Shown here one piece after another: positions 7,763 through 17,153 of a DNA stretch of 64,000 nucleotides. The first letter of the stretch is position 1. The number at the start of each line of letters is the position of its first letter. The stretch spans positions 2,728,001 through 2,792,000 of the forward strand of contig OY729430.1 of the NCBI GenBank assembly GCA_963422415.1, in the 5' to 3' direction. Position numbers and translations under genes: made by a program. This DNA is from Bin34 sp963422415. Its GTDB lineage: Bacteria > Chloroflexota > Anaerolineae > Caldilineales > Caldilineaceae. The notes under the pieces are model-generated. The model was not told the origin of the DNA. It worked only from the letters and a program-made list of their open reading frames with translations, and made no database searches.

Positions 7763-9385
7763 TCAGTGGAGTGTAGGAGTGGTGGGATAGGACGATGGAT
7801 CCAGTTCCACTTCAATGAGAAAGGGTGTGCAAATGGCCAGAGCAGTGCCCAGCGCTGTGTGAAATTCTGCAGGCGTGGACACGTGAGCGCCCTCTATGCC
7901 GTATGCCTCGGCAAGTTTGACATGATCTGGCACCACCTGGTATTCAGTCCCTACAGGCTTCTTGCCGGCACGGCTCTGAGCAGAGCGGATCAGATCCAGC
8001 GCCCTGTCTCTGAGCACAATGATCTTGGTGTTGCTGCCGATTTCCCCGAGGAGTCCCAGTTCACCTGCACTCATGGCCAGACCACCATCTCCCACAACGC
8101 TCAGAACCAGCCTGCGGGGATCCTCGGTGCCCGCACCGATGGCGCTGGCCAGACCATAGCCCATGCAGGACAGCCCATTGGACAACAAAAATCCGTTGGG
8201 AACGTACGTGGGCCAGTCAAGACTGAAGAAGATCTTGTGCGATCCTACATCCACCGTCATCAGCGCATCTTGCGGCGCGGCCTGCCTAAGGCCCGTCAAG
8301 ACCTGCTGAGGAGACATGCGGCCCGCCAGCGGAGATGGGCCACTGGCGCTTGCATGCTTCATTGTGCTCGGACCCAAGTGTCTGGCATACCAACCGGAGC
8401 GATTCCAGCCTTGCTTCGCCATGCATGAAAGCAGTCCAGCCAGATTTCCCGTCAATTCCACTGTCGCCGGAATCTGAGGATCCCAATTGGGCCATGCCGA
8501 AAGCCAGACCAGAGGACCCAACCAGTCCCAAGGCTTCACCAATTCCACCACATCGAACCCAACTGCCACAACGCCGTCAGCGGCGTTCAGGATCTCATAG
8601 GCGGGATCGGTCTGGGTCAGGCCAATGACGCCAGCCGACAGGACATGGTGATCCGACATGGTGCCCTTGGCCTTGGGCGTTGCCAAGACAGGCGCACCTA
8701 GAGCCTCCGCCAAGTCCCCAACAGCATGCGCAACCTCAACACTTCCTACTCCAAGACCGGTCACTATCACGGGACGCTGCATTTCGGCTATGACGGCGCT
8801 GGCATGGGCAAACAACCTGCAGTCGCTGCTGGATCGAGCTGCTATGTCCCCCCGCTCCGGAGAAACTGACCTCCTCTGTCCGGATCCGGCGTACATTTTG
8901 CCGGCGGCCTCGTTGGATATCTGAATATGCACCGGTCCGGGTCTGCCTTCCTGCATCAGCGACAACACGTCCGGAATCTGATGGACCGTTTCCGGTTGCA
9001 CCGTAAAGGACGACTTGGCCATGAGGCCGGCCAGCGAAGTCAAGTCCAAAACCTGATGGGTATGCAACGGACCTGCATTTTCAGCGGTGCAGGCCGTAAG
9101 CAACGCCACTGCAGCCCGATCCAGCCACAGGTGACCCAAGCCTGCCGCGGCATGGGTCATGCCCGGCCCCAGCGTAGTCAGGCACGCCTGAGGCTGACCG
9201 GACAGCCGGTAGCAAGCGGCCGCGGCGTAGGCGGCGCTGGATTCATTGCGAACCAGGTAAAACGTCAGACCTTTCTGATCCAAGGCGTCAACCAAGTGCA
9301 CATTTTCTCCCCCTGGCAGACCAAAGACCTTGCGGATGCCCAAGTCCCACAAGGATTCAGCCAGAAAATCGGCCAGTGTATGCAT
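7763..9385 (-). CDS. Thiamine-diphosphate enzyme, acetolactate-synthase-like
   Basis: A 540-residue protein with the three-domain architecture of the acetolactate synthase/decarboxylase family. The N-terminal PYR domain carries the catalytic Glu (E48 in RNESSAAYAA), the central domain follows, and the C-terminal PP domain has GDG at 432-434. Where most family members have Asn in the Mg/ThDP motif, this protein reads VLRDR, so Asp460 probably takes that place. Such enzymes decarboxylate 2-oxoacids and may transfer the C2 unit. The ATG has AAGGAG upstream; longer readings into the upstream gap look non-coding. It is the last gene of a likely unit with an aminotransferase and an enolase-superfamily gene, suggesting it acts on a 2-oxoacid from that route. 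It is not clearly IlvB. Confidence 0.85.
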   Translation of the reverse strand: MHTLADFLAESLWDLGIRKVFGLPGGENVHLVDALDQKGLTFYLVRNESSAAYAAAACYRLSGQPQACLTTLGPGMTHAAAGLGHLWLDRAAVALLTACTAENAGPLHTHQVLDLTSLAGLMAKSSFTVQPETVHQIPDVLSLMQEGRPGPVHIQISNEAAGKMYAGSGQRRSVSPERGDIAARSSSDCRLFAHASAVIAEMQRPVIVTGLGVGSVEVAHAVGDLAEALGAPVLATPKAKGTMSDHHVLSAGVIGLTQTDPAYEILNAADGVVAVGFDVVELVKPWDWLGPLVWLSAWPNWDPQIPATVELTGNLAGLLSCMAKQGWNRSGWYARHLGPSTMKHASASGPSPLAGRMSPQQVLTGLRQAAPQDALMTVDVGSHKIFFSLDWPTYVPNGFLLSNGLSCMGYGLASAIGAGTEDPRRLVLSVVGDGGLAMSAGELGLLGEIGSNTKIIVLRDRALDLIRSAQSRAGKKPVGTEYQVVPDHVKLAEAYGIEGAHVSTPAEFHTALGTALAICTPFLIEVELDPSSYPTTPTLH

Positions 9386-9555
9386 GGTCTTCTCCTTGGA
9401 TACAGGCGGTCTCAGCCGCCTTGGGCGCGCCCTGCATGATCCGCCAAGGGCCCGAGTCCGAAATCGATGGACTTCCCGGCTGTCCAGCCATCCGTACATG
9501 GGTCCCGTTCCCGTATGGCAACGGAATAAGACCCCTGTTCCGACTCCTACGCAAA

Positions 9556-10824
9556 TCAACTCCAGAGCCGATCATGCGCGAATTCACCGTTCCACTCCGC
9601 GGTAGACATGTCGAAGGTGCGCCGATATGTCCGATCCAGGAATCCGGCCATGGCCTCCTCGTCGAGGTGGGTAAATCCCAATCCCGGCCCTTCGGGAATG
9701 CGCGCATATCCATCTTGCACGAGAGGCTTGGGTATGCCTTCCAATAGATCTTCCCAACCCGGAACATCCACCGCGTGATGTTCCAAGGCTAGAAAACCCT
9801 CGGAGGCCGCCGCGCAATGGATGCCGGCCAGAAAGGCAATGGGAGAGCCTGCAGCATGCAGGGCCAAGGGAATTCCATGCTCGTAGGCCAAGGCGCCAAT
9901 CTTCTTGGTCTCCAAGATTCCGCCCGATGTCGCCAAGTCGGGATGGATGACACCGACTGCCCGCTTCCGGATGAGGGGTTCGAAGTTGCGCCGCAGGTAG
10001 ATGTCTTCTCCCGTACAGGTGGGCGTGGTCAGGGCCCGTGTGATCTGGGTCCACTGGTCTGTCAACTGCCAAGGGACAAGGTCTTCCAGCCAAGCCAGTG
10101 CAAAGGGTGTCAAGGCCTGTCCCAGCGCAATGCAGGATTCCATGCCGAGATGTCCGAAATGGTCCACGGCCAATGGCGTTTCGTATCCGATCCCGTTTCG
10201 GACGATGTCGACGTATGCCGCCAAATAGTCAATGCCCTTGGGCGTGAGCCTGATCCCGGTAAAGGGATGCATGACACAAGTTGTGTCCAGCATGTCCGGA
10301 GGACACGAGACGCCTTCCCTGATTCCATTCTCGCGCAGGAGATCGATGCCTAAATCCATCTTGAGAAATCGATAGCCCAGCTCCATCCGGCCCAATAGAT
10401 TCCGAGCCATCTGCTGAGGGTCGGGACTGCTTTGGGTGTCGGCATACACCAATACTTCCTCTCGGTGCTTGCCACCGACCAGCATATACGCCGGAATGCC
10501 ATACGCCTTGCCCGCGAGATCACACAGGGCCATTTCAATGCCACTGACTCCACCGCCGAGACGGGCATGTCCGCCGAACTGCTCCAGCTCCCGAAAGATC
10601 TTTTCGACTTGGCAGGGATTCTGTCCCAGCAGGCGACTCTTCAACATCAACGCATAAGTGGCACTGGCGCCATCCCGTACCTCTCCATAACCGGAAAGGC
10701 CTTGGTTGGTGTCTATGCGCAGGACAGAGGACCGGAAGGGCACTCCCTGCAGGTTGGTCACCCGCATGTCGGTAATGCGGAGCCGGGATGGGGCCGAGGC
10801 GGAGAACACCGGCTCTGCAACCAT
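9556..10824 (-). CDS. Enolase-superfamily (mandelate racemase-like) enzyme
   Basis: A 422-residue enolase-superfamily protein: N-terminal capping domain, then a TIM barrel with metal ligands D221 (AVDHFG), E247 (WLEDLVPW) and E273 (TGEDIY). On the second strand it has K155-M-D157 rather than the K-x-K of mandelate racemase, and H323 in ALHAAGSPIA is a candidate acid/base. This places it among sugar-acid dehydratases or racemases of uncharacterised specificity. These enzymes abstract the proton alpha to a carboxylate. The ATG has GGAAGGA about 8 nt upstream. It follows the aminotransferase gene by about 30 nt. Substrate unknown. Confidence 0.85.
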   Translation of the reverse strand: MVAEPVFSASAPSRLRITDMRVTNLQGVPFRSSVLRIDTNQGLSGYGEVRDGASATYALMLKSRLLGQNPCQVEKIFRELEQFGGHARLGGGVSGIEMALCDLAGKAYGIPAYMLVGGKHREEVLVYADTQSSPDPQQMARNLLGRMELGYRFLKMDLGIDLLRENGIREGVSCPPDMLDTTCVMHPFTGIRLTPKGIDYLAAYVDIVRNGIGYETPLAVDHFGHLGMESCIALGQALTPFALAWLEDLVPWQLTDQWTQITRALTTPTCTGEDIYLRRNFEPLIRKRAVGVIHPDLATSGGILETKKIGALAYEHGIPLALHAAGSPIAFLAGIHCAAASEGFLALEHHAVDVPGWEDLLEGIPKPLVQDGYARIPEGPGLGFTHLDEEAMAGFLDRTYRRTFDMSTAEWNGEFAHDRLWS

Positions 10825-10856
10825 CGGATATTTCCTTCCGGTCAGTCGACCGAAAC

Positions 10857-12194
10857 CTATCCCGGAGCGACTTCGGTCACGGCTTCCGCCACAATCGATG
10901 AAATCGTGTCAAGTTCCGCGTTCGTGGCGCACAGCGGAGGCGCGAGCACCAAGGAATTTCCCAGGAAGCGGATCAATAGCCCCTTGTCCAGACAGGCGGC
11001 CTGGGCGTGCGCGGCCAGTGTGGGAGCCGGTTCCTTGGTGGAGCTGTCCGCGACCAGTTCCACGGCCATCATCATGCCGAGCCCGCGCACTTCGCCTACA
11101 TGGTCGCTTTCCTCGAGGTGACGCAGGACCCCCATCAGGCGATGACCGCCGTTCCGGCCTCGATCGGCGTAATTCTCCGACTCCAGAATGTCCAGGTTGG
11201 CCAAGGCCACGGCGCAGCAGGTGGGATGACCGGAATAGGTGTACGTATGGGCCCAGCGATCGGCGAGGTCAAAGCGGTCCATGACCTCACGGACCCGGTC
11301 GTGGACTTGAATGCCTCCCATGGGCACATAGCCGCTGGTGATGGCCTTGGCGAATGAGATGATGTCCGGCTGGACCCCCCAATGGTCAAGGCCAAACCAT
11401 TTTCCGGTCCGGCCCCATCCTGTAATGACTTCATCGGAAATCATCAGGATGTCATGCGCATCGCAGATTTCGCGAATGCGCGGGAAATAGTCGTCGGGCG
11501 GGACCACGACGCCCCCTACCCCTGCGACCGGCTCGGCAATAAAGGCCCCAATGGTATCCGCCCCTTCCCTTTGGATGAGATCCTCCAACTCCCGGGCCGC
11601 CGCCGTGCCCACGGTCTCCCCCGACCGCACTTCACCCGCGAAGCGATAGGGATCAGGCATGTTGACATGCAGAAAACCCGGTACCCGGGGTTCGAAGAGA
11701 TGCCAATACAGGGGCAGGCCCGTGGCGCTCATAGCGGCCAGCGTCAAACCGTGATAGCCACGCAGACGCCCAATGATCTGTGTCTTGTTCGGTTTGCCCA
11801 TCCCCTTCCAGTAATACCGGACCGTCTTGAAAGCGGTCTCGTTGGCTTCGGCGCCCCCGCTGGTGAAAAAGGTGGAATTGAGATCGGGATAGGCAAAACC
11901 GGCCAAACGATCGGCCAATTCCACCGTGGTGTCCGACGCGGATCCGGCAAAGTTGGAAACGAAGGCCCCCTTGACCATCTGGGCGTGCGCGGCATCCGCC
12001 AATTCCCGGCGGCCATGCCCGACCGTTACGTTCCATAGACCGGACATGCCGTCGATCACTTGGCGTCCATCCGTGGTATGCAGATAGATGCCATCGGCAT
12101 GTTCGAAATAAAGCGTCCCCTCATAGGCATCCGGATGATGCATAGGGTGAAGCAACCGCTGGTCCTTTCGTGCAAGTGTCTCTGTTTTGGACAT
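10857..12194 (-). CDS. Class III aminotransferase (omega-amino acid type)
   Basis: A 445-residue fold-type I PLP aminotransferase. The PLP lysine is K283 in SFAKAITSGYVPMGG, the cofactor aspartate motif is ISDEVITGWGRTG (D254/E255), and the phosphate-binding SGGAEANETAFK lies near residue 112. These features and the length match the omega-amino acid--pyruvate / taurine--pyruvate group, which moves a terminal amino group to pyruvate. It is the first gene of a likely leftward unit with an enolase-superfamily enzyme and a ThDP enzyme, and has a candidate extended -10 promoter 66 nt upstream. The exact amine donor cannot be read from sequence. Confidence 0.9.
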   Translation of the reverse strand: MSKTETLARKDQRLLHPMHHPDAYEGTLYFEHADGIYLHTTDGRQVIDGMSGLWNVTVGHGRRELADAAHAQMVKGAFVSNFAGSASDTTVELADRLAGFAYPDLNSTFFTSGGAEANETAFKTVRYYWKGMGKPNKTQIIGRLRGYHGLTLAAMSATGLPLYWHLFEPRVPGFLHVNMPDPYRFAGEVRSGETVGTAAARELEDLIQREGADTIGAFIAEPVAGVGGVVVPPDDYFPRIREICDAHDILMISDEVITGWGRTGKWFGLDHWGVQPDIISFAKAITSGYVPMGGIQVHDRVREVMDRFDLADRWAHTYTYSGHPTCCAVALANLDILESENYADRGRNGGHRLMGVLRHLEESDHVGEVRGLGMMMAVELVADSSTKEPAPTLAAHAQAACLDKGLLIRFLGNSLVLAPPLCATNAELDTISSIVAEAVTEVAPG

Positions 12195-12259
12195 GGATCT
12201 CTTACCTGAATTCGTGGCTTGGGATGGCCAATTTCGCGCTGCCGCTGCAGCAAGTCCTG

Positions 12260-12268
12260 ACTATAGCA
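12260..12268 (-). promoter_or_regulatory. Candidate extended -10 promoter for the aminotransferase unit
   Basis: Read on the minus strand this is TGCTATAGT, an extended -10 element (TGn plus TATAGT), 66 nt before the aminotransferase ATG in a 218-bp gap. No good -35 hexamer is present, as is usual for extended -10 promoters. Confidence 0.4.
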
Positions 12269-12412
12269 TTAACGGCCTGTGGAAGCGCGGAGAGAGGCTT
12301 TCCAACGATCCGGGCGCCCCGCAGAGCCGCACGCGGCAGGCAGGGTCCAGGCACCCATTTTGCCCTTGGATGCGGCTTCGCACAAGCTGCTGCACGCGGC
12401 GGCAGGGGATGG

Positions 12413-13696
12413 TCAATATCGGGTGGACTCGAATTCCCAGTCAGAATTGATCTTCCGCATTTCGATGGCGTCATTGCGTTCCTTGAGACCACACGCCTGG
12501 TATTGCGCATGCAAGGTGGCCAGGGCCTGACGATCAATCTCGATTCCCAGGCCCGGTTCGTCGGATACCACGATGGCGCCTTCTTCGAAGACAAAGCGGC
12601 CCTGTGTCAGGATTTCCTCGGATTGCCACGGATAGTGCGTGTCACAGGCATAGGACAAGTTGGGCATGGCCGCGCCCAAATGCGTCATCGCGGCCAGCGA
12701 TATGCCCACATGACTGTTGGAGTGCATGGACAGGCCGCGCCCAAAGGCGCGACAGAAGGCGGCCAGTTCCAAACTCGGACGCAACCCGCCCCAAAAGTGA
12801 TGATCGCTGAGGATGACATCCTCCGACTGCACCGCCACGCTGCCCGGAAGGTCGGCAAAGGAGGTGGTGCACATGTTGGTGGCCATAGGCATGGACAATT
12901 GCCGACCCACTTCGGCCATGGCCGCCTGACCGCGCACGGGATCCTCAAAGTATTCCAATACCCCTTCCAGTCGCTGACCTACCTCCAAGGCCGTTGCAAC
13001 TTTCCAGATGGCATTGGGGTCGAGGCGCAGGGGGACATAAGGACCAAAGGCCTCCCGCAGCGCCAGAATGGCCGCGGCTTCCTCCGCGGGTGGATAGACA
13101 CCACCCTTCAGCTTGATGGACTTGAACCCGAAGGTTTCGCACATGGCCTGGGCCTGGGCTACCACTCCCGCAGGGTCCATGGCGGCCTCTTGGCGGGCGG
13201 CGGCCCACCCGGTGGCCTGTGGGTTCCGGGCCATGCCCCATGTGCCCCCCGCACCCTCCAACTTGTAAAAAAGATAGGCAGAATACTCCACACGATCACG
13301 CACCTTGCCCCCAAGCAGTTCATGCACGGGGCGTCCCGTCAACTTGCCCTGCAGGTCCAGCAGGGCTACCTCCAGGGCGCTGCGCACATGCACGAACTGA
13401 CGGCTGTCCCAGGGCTGATCTCCCCGTTCCTCATCGGTCTCCGCCAAGTCCTGTTCAACGTCCCGCAGGATTTGATTGAGTGTAAAGGGATTCCGACCAG
13501 CCACCACCTGACCGGCCCGTTGCAAGGCCGCTTCTGTCCTGTGGTGACCCGGCACCTCGCCAAATCCGGACACGTTGTCCACCGTCACGATCTCCACAAT
13601 CAGGCGGAGCGCGTAGGGGGCATGCAGACCGGCGGCGTTCAACAACGGCGGATCGGCCACGGCAATTGGCGTTATGTGCATGGAATCAATTCGCAT
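12413..13696 (-). CDS. Glucarate dehydratase-like enolase-superfamily enzyme
   Basis: A 427-residue enzyme matching the glucarate dehydratase subgroup: KLK (K195/K197), D226-x-N228, E251, MATNMC with N274, SDHHFWGGL with D298, and SMHSNSHVG with H325, then ACDTHYPW. The family dehydrates D-glucarate or L-idarate to 5-keto-4-deoxyglucarate. All expected catalytic and metal residues are present, so the protein should be active. The ATG at 13696 has a strong GGGAGGAG upstream and overlaps the end of the upstream RraA-type gene by 11 nt. Strict D-glucarate specificity is an inference; other aldarates are possible. Confidence 0.9.
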   Translation of the reverse strand: MRIDSMHITPIAVADPPLLNAAGLHAPYALRLIVEIVTVDNVSGFGEVPGHHRTEAALQRAGQVVAGRNPFTLNQILRDVEQDLAETDEERGDQPWDSRQFVHVRSALEVALLDLQGKLTGRPVHELLGGKVRDRVEYSAYLFYKLEGAGGTWGMARNPQATGWAAARQEAAMDPAGVVAQAQAMCETFGFKSIKLKGGVYPPAEEAAAILALREAFGPYVPLRLDPNAIWKVATALEVGQRLEGVLEYFEDPVRGQAAMAEVGRQLSMPMATNMCTTSFADLPGSVAVQSEDVILSDHHFWGGLRPSLELAAFCRAFGRGLSMHSNSHVGISLAAMTHLGAAMPNLSYACDTHYPWQSEEILTQGRFVFEEGAIVVSDEPGLGIEIDRQALATLHAQYQACGLKERNDAIEMRKINSDWEFESTRY

Positions 13697-14543
13697 GATC
13701 AGTCTCCTCCCTTGTCGGCTCCGTACCCTGGGACATCCGCGGTGTCCGCAGCCATTCTTGATAATCCGCTTCAATGTGACCTTCCCACTGGCGGTCAATG
13801 TCGCCCGCGGTATACACGCCCTCCCCAATGCGCAACTTGCCAAATCGGTCTCGGAACTGTGTATCCTCGGCATGGTCCACGGCGCCTTCCGCCAAGTGCG
13901 CAGGCACGAAAATGACGCCAGTGGCCGTGGCCAGCGCCACGTCTCCCGGCAACACAGTAGCCCGACCTATGCGCACGGGCACATTCACTCCTCCGAGGAC
14001 CGCGTCCTTGATGGCGGAAGGATCCACCCCCCGACACAATACGGTCAGGTCAGGCATCTGTCTCACGCCTTGCAAGTCCCGAATGCCACCATCAATGACT
14101 GCGCCAGCCGCCCCGCGCGCCTGCATGGTGGCAGCCAGGTTGTCGCCGATGAAGGTGCCATCCACCACCTTGCCGAACAAGTCGACCACCAGCACGTCTC
14201 CCGGCTGCAGGCTGTCAATGGGCCAGGAATTCTGGCCGCCGCCATGGCCGGCCTGTGCGCCCTCGACGTCCACCAGGGCATGCAGGTCAGGTCGGTCGGG
14301 CAGCATGCACACCGTCATGGCCCGACCTGCAAAAGGTCGAGTCACGTTGGTGTTAAGCCAGTTTCCTTCAAACTGGTTGTGGTGCGCGTGCTGGCGCAGA
14401 AATGCCCAGATTTCCTCCGTGGTGACGCGGGCCATGCGTTCCAGCACAGTGGCAGGGACCGCGGGTCTGCCATCGACCAGACGCGGTCCCTGCCACTGGC
14501 AAGTCAATTGCTGGATCGAAGCCGGATCGTTGAGAAAGCGCAT
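13686..14543 (-). CDS. RraA / HMG-aldolase family protein
   Basis: A 285-residue member of the RraA-like fold. It contains the family motif G-D-N at 133-135 and GGIRD ending at R155/D156, which in 4-hydroxy-4-methyl-2-oxoglutarate (HMG) aldolases binds pyruvate enolate and the divalent metal. It carries N- and C-terminal extensions relative to the 160-residue RraA core. Members either cleave 4-hydroxy-2-oxoacids to pyruvate or, for true RraA, inhibit RNase E. With a sugar-acid dehydratase gene overlapping downstream and an MFS carrier upstream, an aldolase role is much more likely. It may cleave the keto-deoxy acid made by the dehydratase, which is an inference. Confidence 0.85.
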   Translation of the reverse strand: MRFLNDPASIQQLTCQWQGPRLVDGRPAVPATVLERMARVTTEEIWAFLRQHAHHNQFEGNWLNTNVTRPFAGRAMTVCMLPDRPDLHALVDVEGAQAGHGGGQNSWPIDSLQPGDVLVVDLFGKVVDGTFIGDNLAATMQARGAAGAVIDGGIRDLQGVRQMPDLTVLCRGVDPSAIKDAVLGGVNVPVRIGRATVLPGDVALATATGVIFVPAHLAEGAVDHAEDTQFRDRFGKLRIGEGVYTAGDIDRQWEGHIEADYQEWLRTPRMSQGTEPTREETDHAN

Positions 14544-14588
14544 GGGCCTTGCCTTGGACTGTCTTCCAAAAGGCCGGTGGAAATCGGT

Positions 14589-15803
14589 CTAGGCGCTGGT
14601 GACGGCGTTGGCCGGGGCGAGGCGCAACGGGATCGCATTTTCCCGGATCGGAAAATGCACCAGGAAACCGAACAGTCCGAGACCTATGCAAATCCAGAAG
14701 ATCGGGTCATACGTCTGGATCTGATCGTAGACACGACCCGCGATCCAAGAACCCAGAAAGGCTCCGATTTGGTGGCTGAAGAAGACGAAGCCGTACATGG
14801 TGGACAGGAGGCGAGCCCCGAAGAACTTCGCCACGGTCCCGCTGGTGAGAGGCACTGTGGCCAGCCACACCAATCCCATGAGACAGCAGAACAGCAGAGA
14901 GGACATCACGGTGATTGGCAACAGAAAATACGCCAGCAGCAGCAATCCCCGACTCCCGTAGATGACGCTGAGCAGATAGCGGCGCGGCAGGCGGTCTCCC
15001 AACCAGCCGAAGCCAAGAGAACCCACTAGGTTGAAGGTTCCGATCAAGGCCAGAGCCAGACCCCGAATATGGCCGATCCCATGATCGGACCAAAAGACCG
15101 GAAAGTGCACTCCAATGAATGCGACGTGGAATCCACAGACAAAGAAACCGGCCACCAGCAACAGGAAGCTGGGATTCCGCAGGCCTTGGCTTACCCTGGG
15201 CCACACGGCTCCACTTGGCTCGTTCAGGGGCATGTCTCCATCCTGATTCTGGCGGGCCGGAATGCCGAGGGACAGAAACACGATGCAAGCCACCAGCCCC
15301 GATCCAACCCAAAAAGCCATCTTCCAGTCCCAAGTGTCAATAAGCCACTGGTTGAAAATCGGCATGACCAGAAATCCCGCCGAACTCATGGCCGTCATGA
15401 TGCCGAAGACTTTGGTACGATGCTCCGCGGCCACCAATCGGCCCAAGGCGCCCAACAAGACCACGAAAGTCGTGGCGCCCAGTCCCAGCCCCACCACGAT
15501 ACCCAAGGACACGATCAGCCCAATGGGCGTGGTCCATATCGTGCTCAGGATCAGCCCCCCGGCATAGACCAGGCCTCCTCCCATCAATACTAGGCGGGTG
15601 CCAAAGCGATCCACCAGAAAACCGATAAAGGGCAATCCGAATATGAGATTGCTGAGGGCCATCGTGAAACCGAAAACTTCGCGGCCCGTGTCCAGCGTCA
15701 AAGTGATGGGGTCCAGAAACAGCCCGAAACTCTGGCGCGTGCCGGTACTGACCATCACGGCGATCGACGCGGAAACAATGGCTACGACAACGGTGCGGGA
15801 CAT
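14589..15803 (-). CDS. Major facilitator superfamily transporter
   Basis: A roughly 404-residue integral membrane protein with about 12 hydrophobic helices. The loop between helices 2 and 3 reads GFLVDRFGTRLVL, a form of the MFS signature G-x-x-x-D-R-x-G-R. The resemblance is to the oxalate/formate-antiporter-like and monocarboxylate carriers. The ATG chosen starts MSRTVVVAIVSAS; a TTG 33 nt upstream, three bases after the ADH stop, is an alternative giving 415 residues. Lying between the transhydrogenase and the aldolase/dehydratase genes, it probably imports the sugar acid or organic acid they act on. Confidence 0.9.
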   Translation of the reverse strand: MSRTVVVAIVSASIAVMVSTGTRQSFGLFLDPITLTLDTGREVFGFTMALSNLIFGLPFIGFLVDRFGTRLVLMGGGLVYAGGLILSTIWTTPIGLIVSLGIVVGLGLGATTFVVLLGALGRLVAAEHRTKVFGIMTAMSSAGFLVMPIFNQWLIDTWDWKMAFWVGSGLVACIVFLSLGIPARQNQDGDMPLNEPSGAVWPRVSQGLRNPSFLLLVAGFFVCGFHVAFIGVHFPVFWSDHGIGHIRGLALALIGTFNLVGSLGFGWLGDRLPRRYLLSVIYGSRGLLLLAYFLLPITVMSSLLFCCLMGLVWLATVPLTSGTVAKFFGARLLSTMYGFVFFSHQIGAFLGSWIAGRVYDQIQTYDPIFWICIGLGLFGFLVHFPIRENAIPLRLAPANAVTSA

Positions 15804-15839
15804 AGAGAATCGGGCTGTATCGGCACGCGCCGCCAAGCG

Positions 15840-17117
15840 CTACCAGTTTCGCATGGATTCAAGAAACAATCGGGTGAGATCGGCTTCCGAAGCCGGTCTG
15901 GGCGACAACTTGGTGACTCTGTGTTGGGGCAGTGCGCCTTCCGCCAAGATCTCTGCATCCGCGGGACCATAGCCAACCGCTTCGAGACCTGTCGGCATGC
16001 CCGTGGCCTGCATCAGCTCCAGCAGTTGCTGTGCCAGAACCTCGCCGGCGTCTTCCATAGGGATGCCCGTCACATTGGCGCCCATCAGCTCGGCCGCCAC
16101 CATGTGCTTGCCATAATTCGCCTTGGCGGTGAAACGGAAAACCGCCGGCGCCGTAAGTGCCACGGACATGCCATGGGGAATGATCGCATGATCCGCAATG
16201 TAGTCGGGTGCGCGATAGTCCCGCACTAGGCTGGACACCGGATAGGACATGCCGTGACAGAGATGGACCCCGGCATTGCCAAATCCCATGCCTTGATAGA
16301 GGGCAGCCAGCATCATGTTCCGACGGGCCTCCAGATTGTGGGGTTCACGCAGGGCCGTGACCAGATTGGCCACCACCAACACGATGGTCTCCTGGGCCCA
16401 GATGTCGCTGATGGGGGTCGCGCCCTGATAGATGGGCCTTTGCCCAGAGCTCTCGGCCCGATCCCGTGCGTGGAACGGAATGGCGGTAAAGGACTCCAAG
16501 GCGTGGCACAGTACGTCCAATCCCGTGCAAGCGGTCACCATGGGGGGCAAATCCATGGTGTTGAGCGGATCTTGAACGCCCAGTGTGGGACGCAGAAAAC
16601 GGTGTGATATGCCCGTCTTGGCGTTGATCCGCTTGTGATCAAAGATGGCCACGCCGGTGATCTCGCTGGAGGTTCCGGCGGTCGTCGGAATGCCAATCAG
16701 GGGCTTGAGCGGACCCGGCACCGGGCGCCCCTTGCCGAGGGGCGCGTTTACATAGTCAAGAAAATCCGCGGGATATGTGCACTGGAGATTGGCCACCTTG
16801 GCCGTGTCAATGGTAGATCCGCCCCCAAAGGCCACGAAGCTGTCAAAGGCGCCTCGGCGGGCGAATTCCGCGGCCACTTCAAACGATTCCAAGGAAGGTT
16901 CCGTGCGGACCTCGCTGAACAGCTGCCATTCCAAGGGGCTGGAGTTGAGCGCTTCCTCCAGCCGTGCAAACTGTGCGGTGTCCACCAGATTGGGGTCGCA
17001 CAGCACCATCACGCGACGGGTGCCCATAGTCTCCAGATCTTCTCTGATTTCCGACATGGCTTCCACGCCGAATTTCACGGCAGCGGCGTCAAAGGCAAAG
17101 ACGGTTTCCTGGGTCAC
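15840..17117 (-). CDS. Iron-containing alcohol dehydrogenase, hydroxyacid-oxoacid transhydrogenase type
   Basis: A 425-residue group III (iron-type) dehydrogenase. The dinucleotide-binding GGGSTIDTAK begins at 98, and metal ligands include D201 and H205 in GLDVLCHALE plus later histidines in VHLCHGMSYP. The segments RPIYQGATPISDIW and CHGMSYP are characteristic of hydroxyacid-oxoacid transhydrogenase (ADHFE1-like), which oxidises 4-hydroxybutyrate-type acids while reducing 2-oxoglutarate. Maleylacetate reductase and lactaldehyde reductase are the alternatives within the superfamily. It follows the fucosidase gene by about 40 nt and precedes the MFS gene closely. Lactaldehyde handling after fucose breakdown would also fit, but the specific motifs favour the transhydrogenase. 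Confidence 0.85.
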   Translation of the reverse strand: MTQETVFAFDAAAVKFGVEAMSEIREDLETMGTRRVMVLCDPNLVDTAQFARLEEALNSSPLEWQLFSEVRTEPSLESFEVAAEFARRGAFDSFVAFGGGSTIDTAKVANLQCTYPADFLDYVNAPLGKGRPVPGPLKPLIGIPTTAGTSSEITGVAIFDHKRINAKTGISHRFLRPTLGVQDPLNTMDLPPMVTACTGLDVLCHALESFTAIPFHARDRAESSGQRPIYQGATPISDIWAQETIVLVVANLVTALREPHNLEARRNMMLAALYQGMGFGNAGVHLCHGMSYPVSSLVRDYRAPDYIADHAIIPHGMSVALTAPAVFRFTAKANYGKHMVAAELMGANVTGIPMEDAGEVLAQQLLELMQATGMPTGLEAVGYGPADAEILAEGALPQHRVTKLSPRPASEADLTRLFLESMRNW

Positions 17118-17153
17118 GGATACAGATTCCTGAAAGGGCGAGGGCGCATGGGA

